A DNA stretch of 64,000 nt from Pleodorina starrii (Eukaryota > Chlorophyta > Chlorophyceae > Chlamydomonadales > Volvocaceae). Shown one piece after another: positions 11,607-23,700 of this stretch. Below the pieces are notes generated by a model. The model searched no databases. It saw only the letters and a list, made by a program, of their open reading frames with translations, and was not told the DNA's origin. Position 1 is the first letter of the stretch, and every line of letters begins with the position of its first letter. The DNA lies in contig BRXU01000003.1 in assembly GCA_030267565.1 (NCBI GenBank), forward strand, positions 558,001-622,000, in the 5' to 3' direction. A program made the position numbers and the translations under genes.

Positions 11607-12706
11607 CAGGTAATCAGCATCGAACTTCACATGGGTCAAGCCGGGGTGTTTTGGCGAAGGTTTGTTCCGCGAATACGGCACCTTCTAGATCGTTTTTGCC
11701 CGTTCCTACTTTTTTACTCTTTTTTTGATCCCCAACGCAGCAACGCTTCCCAGCGCTTATATTTCTGTCATATTTGACCTTTCGCGACTGATTGATTTAA
11801 GTTTCTGCGATGCCCATGCGGTGCATGTGAAGCTTCCCTCTCTTTATGCCGCTCGTACAATTCGCAAGTGGACGCCCAGTGCTCAAACCAGCCACCACAC
11901 AGCTTGTATGGCATGCAGCCTCCCAAACTGGAGCCCCGTAGAAGTTGTGGCGCGCAGTGGTCGTTGAAGTCGTCATACGCGAGTCGCTTCGGACGGTTGC
12001 GCGGGCACGTGCCAGTTAACGGATTACCTTACATGTGCCCTTACTTTGGTTGCACGGGGGGAGTTCGGGCAGCTCTCAAGAGCAGGCCTCCACATCTCCC
12101 CACCAGCGGTAGAGCAGATGACCGGCCGGATCGGACTCGGCCATACAGTACGACAAATGCTTGTCAGCGGCCAAAACTTGCCGGAAAGCTCTACGGAAAA
12201 GCTCCGCCTCGGATCTTCATGCATTGAGCAGAAGGTTTCGTTCCTTGATAATGCCTCCTACAACCTCGACCACTCTCCTTCCCCCCCACCTCCCCATGTG
12301 TGTGTGTGTGTGCTGCAGTCGGCTGGACACGGCGAGAGCTCAGCTCCGCAACCCACACCGCACCCACACCTATCTACGGCATATGCCAACCCCAACCCTG
12401 CCAACCTCACCGCCCCCTCCAGCACTCACAGCACCCACTCCCCACCGCCGAAGCCGCGGCGGCCGCGCTACGCCGTCGCCGCATTTCCGTCCTCCCTGCG
12501 CCGCCTGCCCCGCCAGACCCCAGATATAGACGGGGCCTGGCGCCCGGCCCCCGCCCTCCCTTCCTCCCAGACCAACGGCGCAGCCGCAACTGCTGTCTGC
12601 CGCCTGGCTGCCCGCCTAAGACCTGGCGGCTGGCCTGTCCCCACTCCCCACTCCCCAGACCCAGGCCTGGGTCGCGACGCCCCCGCGGCTGCGGCTACGG
12701 CTGCGG
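11607..12706. other. Intergenic: OPR-gene 3' flank and Canopy-gene promoter
   Basis: The two minus-strand genes are arranged head to tail across 1.1 kb. The half nearer the Canopy-like gene is noticeably AT-richer, fitting a promoter. The rest is expected to be 3' untranslated region of the OPR-like gene. No convincing additional coding exon was found. Confidence 0.5.
12029..12033 (-). terminator. Candidate TGTAA polyadenylation signal for the OPR-like gene
   Basis: TGTAA on the minus strand is the usual poly(A) signal of chlorophycean nuclear genes. This copy lies about 670 nt past the OPR-like stop codon, a normal 3' UTR length for such algae. A five-base match occurs often by chance, so this is only a candidate. 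Confidence 0.35.
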
Positions 12707-15700
12707 CTACGGCTGCAACGCCCCCCGGGGATGGCTCGCCGGCGCCGTCCCGCTCCGAAACCCCGGCTGCTGCTTCCCGGGCTGCCGCCTGCGGTGCGTT
12801 GCCTGCGGCTGCGTGCTCGCGGTCACCGCCGCCACCGCCGGCGCCGCCCCACTCGCCGCCCCGCTCGCCGACCCCGGATGCCGCCGCCCCTGTTGCTGCT
12901 GCCCCTGTTGCTGCTGCTGTCCCTGCTCCCGCCGCCCTTGCTGGTGCTGCTGCTGCTGCTGCCCCTGTCGTACACGGGTACCAGGAGGAGCTTCCCTCGA
13001 GCCGACCATCTGGGTCACCCGCCCATCCACCCGCTCTTGTGCCTGCTGCTGCTGCTGCTGTCGCCGCTGCCCCCGTGCCGACGACGCGGCACCCCGCACC
13101 GCACCCGCGGCCTGCATCCCGCCGCTCCGCTGCTGTTTCCGCTGCCGCCGCTGCCACGCCGCCCTCGCCCTCGCCCGCGCAAGCCACGCCCGCCGTGCCG
13201 CCGCCCGCCTCGCGGCCGCCGCCTCGCACCTCGCCGCCTCCCGCGCCTCGTTCCGCCGCCGCCGCAGCCGCGCCTGCAGCAGCGCCAGCCGCGATCCCAT
13301 GCCCCGCCACAGCTGCCGAGACAGAATGGACGACTGGCGCCGCAGCAGCGCCTCCTCCAGCGCCGAAACCACCACCTCGCTCGGCCCATTGTACGACTTG
13401 ATCCACGTCAGCGAGTGGACGAGCGCCACCAGGCCCTTCAGCCGCGTACGGCGCAGCAGACCGATGGCCCGCCGCGCCGCGGCCTCCACCCACGCCGCCC
13501 CCGGGTCGACCCGCAACCGCCCCAGCGCCCAAAGCGTCATGGCCAGCTCCGCCGGCGTCATGCCGTACAAGTTCTGCTCCAGCGCCGAAACCAAGTTGGC
13601 GACGCCGGCGGCGCCGCCGAAGAGCTGCGTCGCCGGCGGCGCCGCCGGCGGCCCCCCTCTCCCACCGGTGCCGCCGCCAACGCGAAACCTCGGCAGCGTC
13701 GTCACCCTCGCAAGTCCCCACAACAGGTTCGCCAGGCTCTGCGGGCCAAAGGAACGGAAGCCCAGCTCCCCGCCGCGCGCCGCCAGCGCGGGCCAGAATC
13801 CCGACCCGTGGGTCGGTACGCAGTCCGGCGGCAGCCGCGCCAGCGCCCAGACCGTGTTGGCCAGGTCGCGCGGCGCGGCGTAGTACGGCAGCAGCTCCGA
13901 GACCCGCCGCAGGAAGGGCGCCGCGGCGGGCGGCTCCAGGGGGAAGAAGCGCCCGCAGCGCGCGAGGCCGCACAGCGTCGCCGCCAGCAGCGGCGGCGTG
14001 AAGGCGGGCAGGCGGTCGGCTGCCTGGGCCAGCATCGCGCCCAGCCAGGAGCGCGGCGGGCGGCGGCGGATGCGGGCGGCGGCCCAGATCATCATGGACA
14101 GAGCCTGGGGGCTGGCGGCGTGGCGCTGGGACAGACAGCGCCTGTCCGGGGAAGCGAGAGGCACGACACCGGCAGCACAGCACACGGGGAAACACATACA
14201 ACCGATTTTGAGGCACCAACAGCAGCATCGGAGGAGGAGGGAAGAGGCAAGTACAAGGTGAGCGCAAGCGAGGGGGTTCATCAGGCGGGGGCGCGGCAGC
14301 AGCAGCGGGGTGTGCTAGTGAGCCGGCAAAGGGTGCGTGGGATGGGGCAACGTACGTACATGGCCGCCGTCGCTCACCACTTCATTCTACATACGGTCCC
14401 GGCCAGTCACAGCCCCTCCCCCTCCCTTCCCTCCCCGGTCGGCCTGCACCTGGCCCGACTCGCACACACACACGCCCACCTCGCCCCCGCACGCACGTCC
14501 ACCCGCCAAGTGAAGCAGCAGCTGCAGCTGCTCATCACTCATTAGTCATCCTGACGCACCTGAGCAGTGCCAGTGTGTAGGGGTGGGGCGCCCGGAAGCG
14601 GAGCCGAGCCAGCGAGTAGAGGATCATGGCGGACTCCTCCGCCCGAGTGTACGGCAGCTGTTGTAGTACGGTAGCGGTACGGTAACGGGTTGGGGCCGAG
14701 GGGCGGGGAGGCACGGCAATACGGTGAGGCGATGATTTGTGAGGTGAGGCGCAACGACACGGACAGCATTGCCAAGGGGGCCCGGTCCAGGTCACTTGCG
14801 ACAGTCGGCGGGTCGGCGGGTCGCCGTGCTGCCCACCTGGTGCCCCCTGGGCCCTGGGCCGCCAACACCCCACACATGAACTCCGTCCATGCACGTGCCA
14901 AGCCAAGGCCGCGCCACCGGACCATGATCTCCCCATAACCTCCATGACCTCGCCCGCCCGCCCGCCCGCCCGCCAGGCTGGTCGTCGCTTCGCTTCGCTT
15001 CACTTCGTTTCGCTTCGCCTCGTTTCGCTTGCTCTACCGGCTCCCCCCACCCCTTAGCTCAGCTGACATCGCGCATCATCGCAACTCAAGCCAAGAGACC
15101 CGTCCACCCACCCACCCAGCTACCCGACCCACCAGCTGCGCGGACCTCCACAGAATGGCCAACAGGGTCTCCACCCGGGGACGAACCACCGCTCCGGAGA
15201 CAGCACCGCCGGGGCCGACCTCGCCGTCCTCGCTGTCCTCCCCCTCCTCCTCCGCCTCCTCCTTTCGTGTCCCCGCGCCGTCCCCCTGGAGCGCTCCCGC
15301 ACCAGGCGGCGACCGCGCGGCCGCAGCAGCAGCTGGCGGCTGCCCGGGCTGCGTCGCGCCCTGCTGCACCATTCTGGCCAGCTGTGCCAGTTTCGCCTGC
15401 TGGCCGCCCGCCCCTTGCTGCTGCGCCTGCCGCTGCCCCTGCTGCTGTTTCTGCTGCTGCCGCCCCTGTCGCTCGGGCAGCTGCCCCTGCTGCTGCCCCT
15501 GCTGCCCCTGCTGCTGCTGCTGCTGCCAGTTCCTTGCCAGTTGCGCCTGCTGCGCCAGTCTCCAGCTGTGTCGGTGCTGGTCCCCCGCCAGTCGGGCCAG
15601 GGAGGACATGGAGTTGGCCACATCCACACAGTTGAGCTGGGGGGCCTGACCGCACAGCCGGTCCTCAAGCCAGGTCAGCTGAGGGAGTGAGGGAGGGGTT

Positions 15701-18700
15701 GAGGGTGAGGGTGAGGGTGAGGGCGAGGGTGCTGGGGAGGGTGATGGGTAGGGGTAGGGGGAGGGCGAGGGGGAGGGGACATGTGCGCTCCCACAGTCGC
15801 TCCCACAGCTCAACCCCGCCGCCGTCGCCATCCCACCCATACCAAGATACCATTAACCCCACCCATCCCTCTGCTCGCTCGTCAGCCGGCTGCCAACTCG
15901 GGCTGTTCTACCCGCTCCCCGCCCCTCTCTCCCCGATGAGTCGGATTGACTGACTGACTGACGGACGGACTGACTGACTGACTGAGGGTATCTTCCCCCA
16001 CCCGCTACTCCCTGATCCTCCCTGATATGGGCCGCAGCGCCACAGCGCCGCAGCACCTCGCTCTTTCCTATGAATCGAACCAGGCACAGGTACACCAGCA
16101 CCAGCACCAGCCCCAGCCTCGCCCCACCCCCACTGCGTTGCGTCTTCTCGTCCCGGGCCGATTTAATTACCCCACCTGGTGTTGCTGCAGCTGCAGGCCC
16201 AGCTGGGTGGCGCTGTTGAGGAACACGGAGAGGGAGCGCAGACTGGGGCCGTCGTCCCAGTAGCAGGCCTGGAGGGCAGGGGGGAGGGAGGGAGGGCAGG
16301 GGGGGAAGGGGTGTGGGGGCATGCGGCGGGGCAGGGTAAAGACTAAAGAGGCAGGGCGAAATGCGCGGGGTGAGCAGGCGCACGGAGGCGAGCGCAGGCG
16401 GGCGCAGGCGGAGAGGCGCCCGATGCGATGCGGTGCGGTGCGATGCGCCGACCCTGCTTCCTCCTCTGTTCCCCAGCCACATGTGCGGGGCCCCACACAG
16501 CGTTCGATCCCCTCCGTCAACGGCCGCGCCACAACAGCAACAACAACAACAACAACAACCAGAGTCGCCAAAGCGCCCGACTGCAACCCCACGCCACCCC
16601 ACCCGACCCCACCCCATCCCCGGTCAGCTTTTTTGCCATTCGGACTGCTCTTCTTCAGTCAGGGGGACTCCCTTCTCCCACCCCACCCCACCCCAGGCCC
16701 CCACCTGCAGCCTCCGGAACGCGGCCTGCAGGTCCCTCTCCTCCAGCCGCCAGCCCAGCCTCGCCGCCGCCCAAACCAGGTGCGCGCAGTCCAGCGCATT
16801 GGCCCGGTACAACACACCCCGCTGCTGCTGCTGCCCCCGCTGCTGCCCCCGCTGCGGGCCCCGCTGCTGCTCGCGCTGCCCCCGCTCCTGCGTTTGTCCG
16901 ACTTGTTGCCGCAACTCCCGCCCCACTTGTTGCCGCAACTCCCGCCCCCGGCCCTCCTGTTTGTAGCCGTTGTCGTCTTCCTTGTCCTTGTCGCTGTCCT
17001 TCTCTTCCTCGCCATCTGGGTCCGCGGCTGCAAAGGCCCCAAACAGCTGCGCCGCCAGGTGGGAAGGCGGGTGGTAGTCCAGGGAGGCCAGGGAGTGCAG
17101 CACGCCGGCCACCTCACGGGGGCCCATGGAGGGAAGGTGCTGCTCGGCCTGGAGATTGGGGGTTGGGGGAGTGGGGAGGGAGGGCGGGGGGGCGGGTTCG
17201 GGGTGTCATGCGGTAGGGGAGGAGGGGGCAGGGGCACTCCCCCACTCTACTCCACTCCACTCCCTCCCTCCTACCTGGAAGCACAGGTGCTGCATCATGC
17301 TGCGGAGCGCCCGCCCGTCCGCAGCCTCCGCATCCAGCAACATCTGGGAGGGGGGAGGAAGACAAGGAGGAGGACAAGGAGGAGCGATGCGGCGGGGTCA
17401 GGGCGGGGGGCATGCGTGCGCGCGTGTCAAGAGGCGAAACGCAGCAAAGTATTGGGTAGATGGGTGGGTGGGTGGGTCCGCGGACGAGGCACTGCGCCCC
17501 CCCAAGCGCTGCGCCATGCTGCGGTTCTCCTTTCTCCCCCGACCTTCTCCCCCGAAGCGGGGGAGAAAGGAGAGAGCAAGCGACGTTTCGGCGTTTCCCT
17601 GGCTGCACTCGCCTCCTTCTCTGGGCGCCCCCATGCCCTCCCCCCCTTCCCGCCTTTGCCGGCCCCCCCCTCCACCTCTTCCCCCCTCCCCCCCACCTCC
17701 GGGTGGCAGCACCGCGCCAGCGCCTTGAACGCCGCACACAGGCTGATCCCGTTGAGCATGTGCGGCCAGCGGTGCACCAGCCGGGCAACATGCACCCACG
17801 AGGGCGCAGCGAACAGCGCACAGGTCAGGTCGCGGGCGCTCACAAAGTCGCCGCGCGAGTCCACGCGGACCGAGCGGAGCTCGGGGCGGCTGGTGCCGCC
17901 GGCAGCGGCGGAGGCGGCGCCGGCGGCGCCGGGGCGGCCCTGGAGCGGCTGTGGCGGCGGCGGCGGCCGGGGCTGCGTGGGAAGCGGCAGCGGACACGGC
18001 AGCGGCCGCGCCGCCGGCGCGGCCGTCGGAGCGGCGATTTCCGTTGGGGGCGGTGTGGATGTGGGGCAAGGCGCCGCTGCGGCTGGCCTGCTGGCCGTGG
18101 CTGGGCTGGTCTCCGGCGGCACGACACGGGTCACGGGCGTGAGCGTGACGTGGCGGATGGGCGATGCTGCTGCTGCGCTGGCGGAAGTGGAAACGGAGGT
18201 CTGAGCCCCGCTGGCCGCGGCGGGTTGCGCGTCGGGCTGCTGCGACACCGACGAGCCGGGAGGAGCACCGGAGGAAGATGCTGTACATGCCGCCGCGGTC
18301 GTCGCCGTCGTCGTCGTAGGCTGCAGCGGCGTCACAGCATCGGCGGTGGCAGCGGCGGTCGCCGCCGCCGGTGCAGCCGCGGCGACGTTGCCATCGACGG
18401 GGACAGTGCTGGCAGCGGCGGCACGAGGCGGGCGGGGCTGCAACATGACTGGCGGCTTTGGCCGAGCGGCATCGACGGCCTGAGGGGGGGATGGCGGCGG
18501 CGGGGCGCCCTCCTCGTCCCCCGACAGCAAGCGGCTCCACCAATCCTCCGCCCGGGGCCCTGGCCCGTCCCGCTGCCGGTGCCGCTGCTGCTGATGCTGC
18601 GGAGGCGGAAATGAGCTCGTACTGGGCTCGTCCGCAGCGTTCGCCGCGGACGTCGCCCGGCCAACGTCAGCATGCGCCACTGCAGCAGCAGCAGCAGCAG

Positions 18701-20783
18701 CCAGCGCTTCACCGACTGAGATCGCCTCCGCCGGCGCCGGCGCCAGAAGCGACGCGGCTACCGCCGGCGGCGGCGGCGGCGGCTCCGCCGCGGCGTCCGT
18801 CGGCGGGTCTGCCGCAGTTGCTGGGGTTGGCTCCGCCGCCTCGGCCCTCGCCGCTTCCGCCGCTGCCCGGACCGCCCCCGTCGCCGCCGCCGTCACGGCG
18901 GTGCCAGCGGACCGCCCATCTGCAGTGCGCACGTGCTCGGCGGGTGCGGCTGGTGCCGCTGCCGCTGCTGCGGCCGCCGCCGGCTCTGCCGCTATGGCCG
19001 AGGCCGCTGGGCTGGACGCCACAGCTGCACTAGTTGCCGCCGCCACCGCCGCCGCCTCAGTGTCGCGCGCGGGCGCGGGCGCGGGCGCCGTCGCCGGCAC
19101 ACGCACCGCCTTCCCGCCGGAAGGGACCACTGACGGCGGCGACGCCGACGCGGATGACCCCGATGCCGCCGTTGCCAACGTAGTAGCCAACCACGGCGAT
19201 GCATCCGACGCGTCTTCCAACCCCAACGCACCAGCCTCTGCCACCGCAACCGGGACCGCAGCAACGGCTGGGTCTGCTATGCTCGCTCCTGCGCGCACCG
19301 CCACGGCACCGCCGCCTGCGGCTGCAGCCGCAGCCGTACCCGCCGCCGCCGCCGCCGCAGCTGCTGTGGAGCCAGCCTCTGCGGGGCAGGGCTCCACTGC
19401 GGCCCGGGCCCGGGTTCGCCGCGCCTTGCCTGGGGCTGCTGCTGCTGCTGCTGGGGCCGCAGGCGCGGCTGCAGCCGAGGGCCCTGCTGCGACTGCGGCT
19501 GCGGGAGATTCATCTGCGGCGGTGGCTGCGACTGGCCGCGGCGCCGGGGTTGTAGGCAGCGCGTCCGCGGCCGCCTCAACTTGCGATGGGGCGGCCGGGG
19601 GGGAACCCGCTGCGATCGAGACGACGTCTGGCGCGGCGCTTGCCGCCGGACGCGGCCCCGCCGCCGGCCTCTCTGTCGCAGCCCGCAAGGGTGGGGCTTC
19701 TCCGTGCCCCCCCGCCGGCGGCTCACAACGGTGCTGTAGCCGGGCGGAGCGCGCTCGGGCCACGGCGGCCAAGTGCAGACTGGCGGGTCCAGTCCATGGC
19801 CCCGCTGGTGCCGTCGCTGGTGCCGTCGCTGGTGCCGCCGCTGGTGCCGTCGCTGGTGCCATCGCTGGCGCCGTCGCTGGTGCCGCCGCTGGCGTCGTCG
19901 CTTCATGGGGCTCTGGTGGGCCATCGGCGGCACCACCTGCGGAAATTCGCTGCCGCTGTTGTTGTTGTTGCTGCTGTTTACGCGGATGTTGGTGCTGTTG
20001 CGGGTCCAGCATGTGCTGTTGTGACCGCCGCCACAGGACGCCGGGGAGTTTGGAGCGGGATGAGGAGGGAGAGGTGGAGGAAGCGGATGAGGATGATGAT
20101 GAGGCCAGGGCGGGGCTGCGGATGATGCTGGGCTGGCGACACCCTGGCCCCGGGCGCCCTGGGGTTGGGGACGGCCGCCGGCCCAGGCGCGCTGGGAGGT
20201 CGTTGCTGGCGTTGCCGCCCACGGTGCCGGCGGCGCCGCTCCGTGTCGCCGCGGACGGCAGGCCGTACTGGTCCAGTACGGACAGGCTCATGACGCCTCG
20301 GAGCAGTCGCTCCAACCGCTCGATCTTTCGGCGTTTGATCAAGCTGGATGAGACGAGGTGGTCCGCTGAGACAACCACCGTTGTGGGGTCGGCGGCGGCC
20401 ATGGCGGTGGTGGCGTTGCCGCCGACGGCGATACACGGCATGTTAGGTTTGGCGCCATCGGCGGCCTTGCCGGGGCGTTTTGTCGGGGTTTGCACGGCGG
20501 TTGCGACGACGGTGGAGCGCGGCGGCGTGAGGGCCCGCGCGGCGGCTGGTGGAGCCGCGGCGATGGGGCGTATGGGGGCAGGCGGGCAGTCTGCGGCCGC
20601 GGCGCGGATGTGGGTCGCGCTGTTTGTCCGCCTCAAGCAACGCGCGGCGTGCGGGCTTGCGGGCTTGCGGGCGTGTGGGCTTGCTGCCGCAAGGGCGGCG
20701 AGCGCGTTCGGCGGCGGCGGCACCGGGAGGGACGATGGCGTGGGAGCCGTCGCCAGCGGAAGGCCCGCCGTGCTCTTCATCAT
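12707..20783 (-). CDS. Large octotricopeptide (OPR)-like repeat protein, putative organelle RNA-binding factor
   Basis: Seven exons, 20783-17697, 17343-17275, 17148-16705, 16268-16176, 15678-15133, 14657-14560 and 14141-12707, all GT-AG and phase-consistent, give about 1,923 residues. Repeats of OPR type are clear in the C-terminal half: LANTVWALARL, LANLLWGLARV and LAMTLWALGRL in exon 7, plus related units in exons 3, 5 and 6 (VAGVLHSLASL, VANSMSSLARL, AMILYSLARL). The end of exon 1 (LNGISLCAAFKALARCC) resembles the segment preceding the repeats in algal OPR proteins. OPR proteins bind specific chloroplast or mitochondrial RNAs and control their stability or translation. Exon 1 encodes about 1,029 residues, almost all Ala/Pro/Thr-rich and disordered; its Arg/Ser/Ala-rich start could be a transit peptide. 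Exon 5 carries a long Gln-rich insert. The C-terminus is basic, then Gln-rich, with no RAP domain seen. Start: first in-frame ATG after a stop at 20871-20873. Confidence 0.78.
14951..15030. repeat. (CCCG)n and (CTTCG)n simple repeats in an OPR-gene intron
   Basis: A short CCCG tetranucleotide run at about 14951-14974 is followed by a degenerate CTTCG pentanucleotide run at about 14986-15030. Both lie in the intron between exons 15678-15133 and 14657-14560. Confidence 0.8.
15687..15992. repeat. (GAGGGT)n and (GACT)n simple repeats in an OPR-gene intron
   Basis: A GAGGGT-type hexanucleotide run (15687-15775, degrading to the right) and a GACT/GACG tetranucleotide run (about 15948-15985) lie in the intron between exons 16268-16176 and 15678-15133. 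The hexamer is not the green-algal telomere repeat. Confidence 0.75.
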
Positions 20784-23700
20784 ATTGCTGCTTTCAACTG
20801 CTGCGTTCAACAAATGCGTCCGGCAATGCGAAGGGCCACGTGATGCCCTCAACTGCTGTTGTAACTGCGCCTACCGCACCAAATTGCGTGGCTTGCAACG
20901 CGCCGCCAGAAGCTGCGCCGACATCACACCCAGTCACGCAAATGGCGCTGCACAATGTTTATGTTGCACCTAGCGCCTCTGAACTTTGAAGCAAGGAAGG
21001 CCGGGCATGGCGGCCAAAGCCCTGGTACCGGCACGTGAGAGTTCCTATGATACAATGCTATCAATTAATGGAGAAGAAGTGAAGTAAACTTTTGCATTAC
21101 GAGTTGTGTAGGGAAACTGTAGAGTGCGGCACAACTTGCATGATTCGAAATCACCCCGTGAAATCACCCGGAAAAAAACCCATATGTAGCCTAGGTGATA
21201 GGTGAAAATTCTGGGTGCGGATTAATTTGCGTGCAATTGCTGCTTATGCTGTTTTACGATATGTCGTGAAGCATGCTTGAGGCGCGCTCGTCCGCTGTAC
21301 GACAGACCGTACTTATTCACAAATTTATAAACTCCCGCCGAGTGCTCTTGTGGGCATCATACACATGCAAAGGGCGTTGGCAACGATTTCCCAGACGCTG
21401 TCTACGCCCCTTCGGGTGTAGACTCCATGGACCCCAGCGCGGCCCCTCATTTACTATCTTATACAAGAATGCCTAAACTCTTGACAACAGCCCGTTGGCT
21501 TTGCCTAGTCCATGCCCTATCGTTGGGCTACACGAGAACTTCTTGAGCTCGGGCTTGAGGGCCCAGCTTCCACCATCTTCAATATCACCTTCGAGGCAAC
21601 CATGGACCCAGTTTCGATATTATCATCCTTTGGAGGTAAGTATATGCGCTCAGTCATGTGTTTTTGTGGAGCGGGGGGCTGTTTCTTGGGTGCTTTGGCC
21701 CGGGAGGGTCTTGTTGAAAGTCCACGACTCTGGCCTTGTTGCTTGGTTGTCCAGCAGCGCCATGATTGATTGAGCTGTGCGGTACGAATATGATATGACT
21801 CTCCTCGATATTGGTGATCCGCTGCAGGTTGCCTTTCCCGACGCGTCCCTGTAAGACTTGCGGCAGCACGGTTACAAGGTGGGCACAGTGGGCGAATAGG
21901 AGCGCACTTCTTCATTAGCCACGTGCTCGTTGATATCAGGTTGCTGAAGAAAACTGGCGTTGAGCTGGTGCTAGTTGTATTTTTTCGTTCGTCGGCCCAG
22001 ACGTCATAGAAATTCGTTGACATTATTGCTACTATGGTGTTCTCGTTTTGTAACCGATACTGTGGTATTGCCGTCTTGTAACCTCAAATTGCCATTGCGC
22101 CCCTTCCCGAACCTTCAGTCGATTGCAAGTCTTCCTCATCTTCTGGACGGCAACCTGGCCGACTGATCAGACGTAGTCGAGTGCCATTATCCGCAATAGG
22201 TAAGTGGGAGGTGTGGACGGTTATCAGTCCAGTCCGTTTTTCCGGTTGGTTTCGCAAGCGGCGGTTCAGTTTCTTTGGGGTGCAGCGCACTTCGGCGGTT
22301 CATTCTTTATGTTGCAGCGCAATTTGGGTTGCATCGCACCGACCCAGGCGCTCCAAAACAGACTCCAGACCCCCCGACGGGCGCTTACTAGGGGTCCCCT
22401 TGACTGGTTTGTCGTGGGGCCCGGCGCAGCGCCGGGGCTCGTCGGGGGGCGCGGGGATCCTAGTTCCCTGCATGCTGCTTTCTCCTTGCACGGAGAGCAG
22501 CGTCAAGGTCCAAGTTCCCAGCCAATCCGTACCAAAGCAGTCATAAGCCAGCAGCAGGCGTCTTCAGTACGAAACCCGAAGCGCGCGGTGGTCTTCTACT
22601 CAGCATGAACTCCAGTCGTCTAAGGGCGCCATGAAGACCTTTGTGCGGTTGACGCGCTGCATACACGAGAACCTTCAGTACAGTGGACAGGCATAATGGC
22701 ATGCCGCGCCGATTCGTCGGGGATCAAGGCGTCGCCCTCGAGTACTGAGGCGAACTGGCTTTATGGTATGACGCGTCTTGTTCTCGAAATGTGTACCCAT
22801 TTGCAGTGTCAAACAGCAGTTCCTTCATGACGGTTCAGTTACCAAAGCTTTATACAATTCTCCCAGTTTTCATTGGCGTACTTGAAAGTAATATCGGCGT
22901 AAGAGGTATGTTACCGTACGTATGCAGACATTTCAGCAGGTCGAGGCCTGCGCAACGGGCGGTTTCTTCCGCACTCTTGAGGGACCGTGCAGATACTGTA
23001 GGCTTCCTCCATCCGACCATTGCAGTAAAGGGTGGGCCAGACGGGCGTGCTGGGCAAGTGGCCGGCCAAGGCTTCTCCTGGGCCGACAGCTTGATGTGGC
23101 ATGTTAAACCAACCTGCGCTGGGACGCGACATGATGAGCGGCATTCCATGAAACCATGACGGATGTCAGCAGGACACGCCTTCGCATCGGAATTGAAGTA
23201 AGGCGAGTGCTTGAGATTGTGCAGACAGCTCCTTGACGGTGTGTACTGTTGTCATTTCCCAACGCCCGGTCCTCCCATCGTTGCAACGCCCACTAGGTCT
23301 GCATTCAGTTGGCATCATCTGACTTTCAATATGTGCGCGCCATTTGACTTGACATGTGCCCGCCCTGAAATATTCTGTCCTGCAAACTCCCATACGTCGT
23401 GAAGCTAACGTTAAGCGACCATTTGCCTTCACGTGGTGGTTTGACATCTCATAACCGTCTTGCTGCTTCATAAGCTGAGAGCCCTTGTCCTTGTAGCGCG
23501 AACACTTGCACCTGGAAAGCTGACCCTAGCTACATGGCGCAGAAGACAAGACCTTCCCCACACCTTCCTCGGGAATAGAGCCATGTTTCAATGGGCCCTG
23601 CGGCACCACCTGCGGGTGACCAGTAGAGGTATATTATCCATGCTCTTCCAGACACAGTTATGGAGACGTGTTGAGATCTTCACAACGCCATGATGATACC

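Noticed and set aside
12300..14545. Long plus-strand and alternate minus-strand frames over OPR exon 7
   Set aside because: They are Pro/Ala/Arg-rich shadows; only the minus frame ending at 12707 holds OPR motifs and matches the splice phase.
15687..15775. Interstitial telomere from the GAGGGT run
   Set aside because: The hexamer differs from plant and green-algal telomere repeats and grades into other G-rich simple sequence.
20784..20852. Start of the OPR-like protein at the TTG at 20852
   Set aside because: Non-ATG start is unlikely in a nuclear gene, and a stop lies in frame at 20871-20873. The first ATG is at 20783.
18901..20973. 690-residue plus-strand frame opposite OPR exon 1
   Set aside because: It is an Ala/Gly-rich shadow of GC-rich coding DNA with no domain; the minus-strand frame joins in phase to OPR repeat exons.
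21512..22200. Possible spliced gene resembling DNA-repair or other conserved proteins
   Set aside because: Pieces with good donors do not stay in frame after joining, and no motif was firm enough to name a family.
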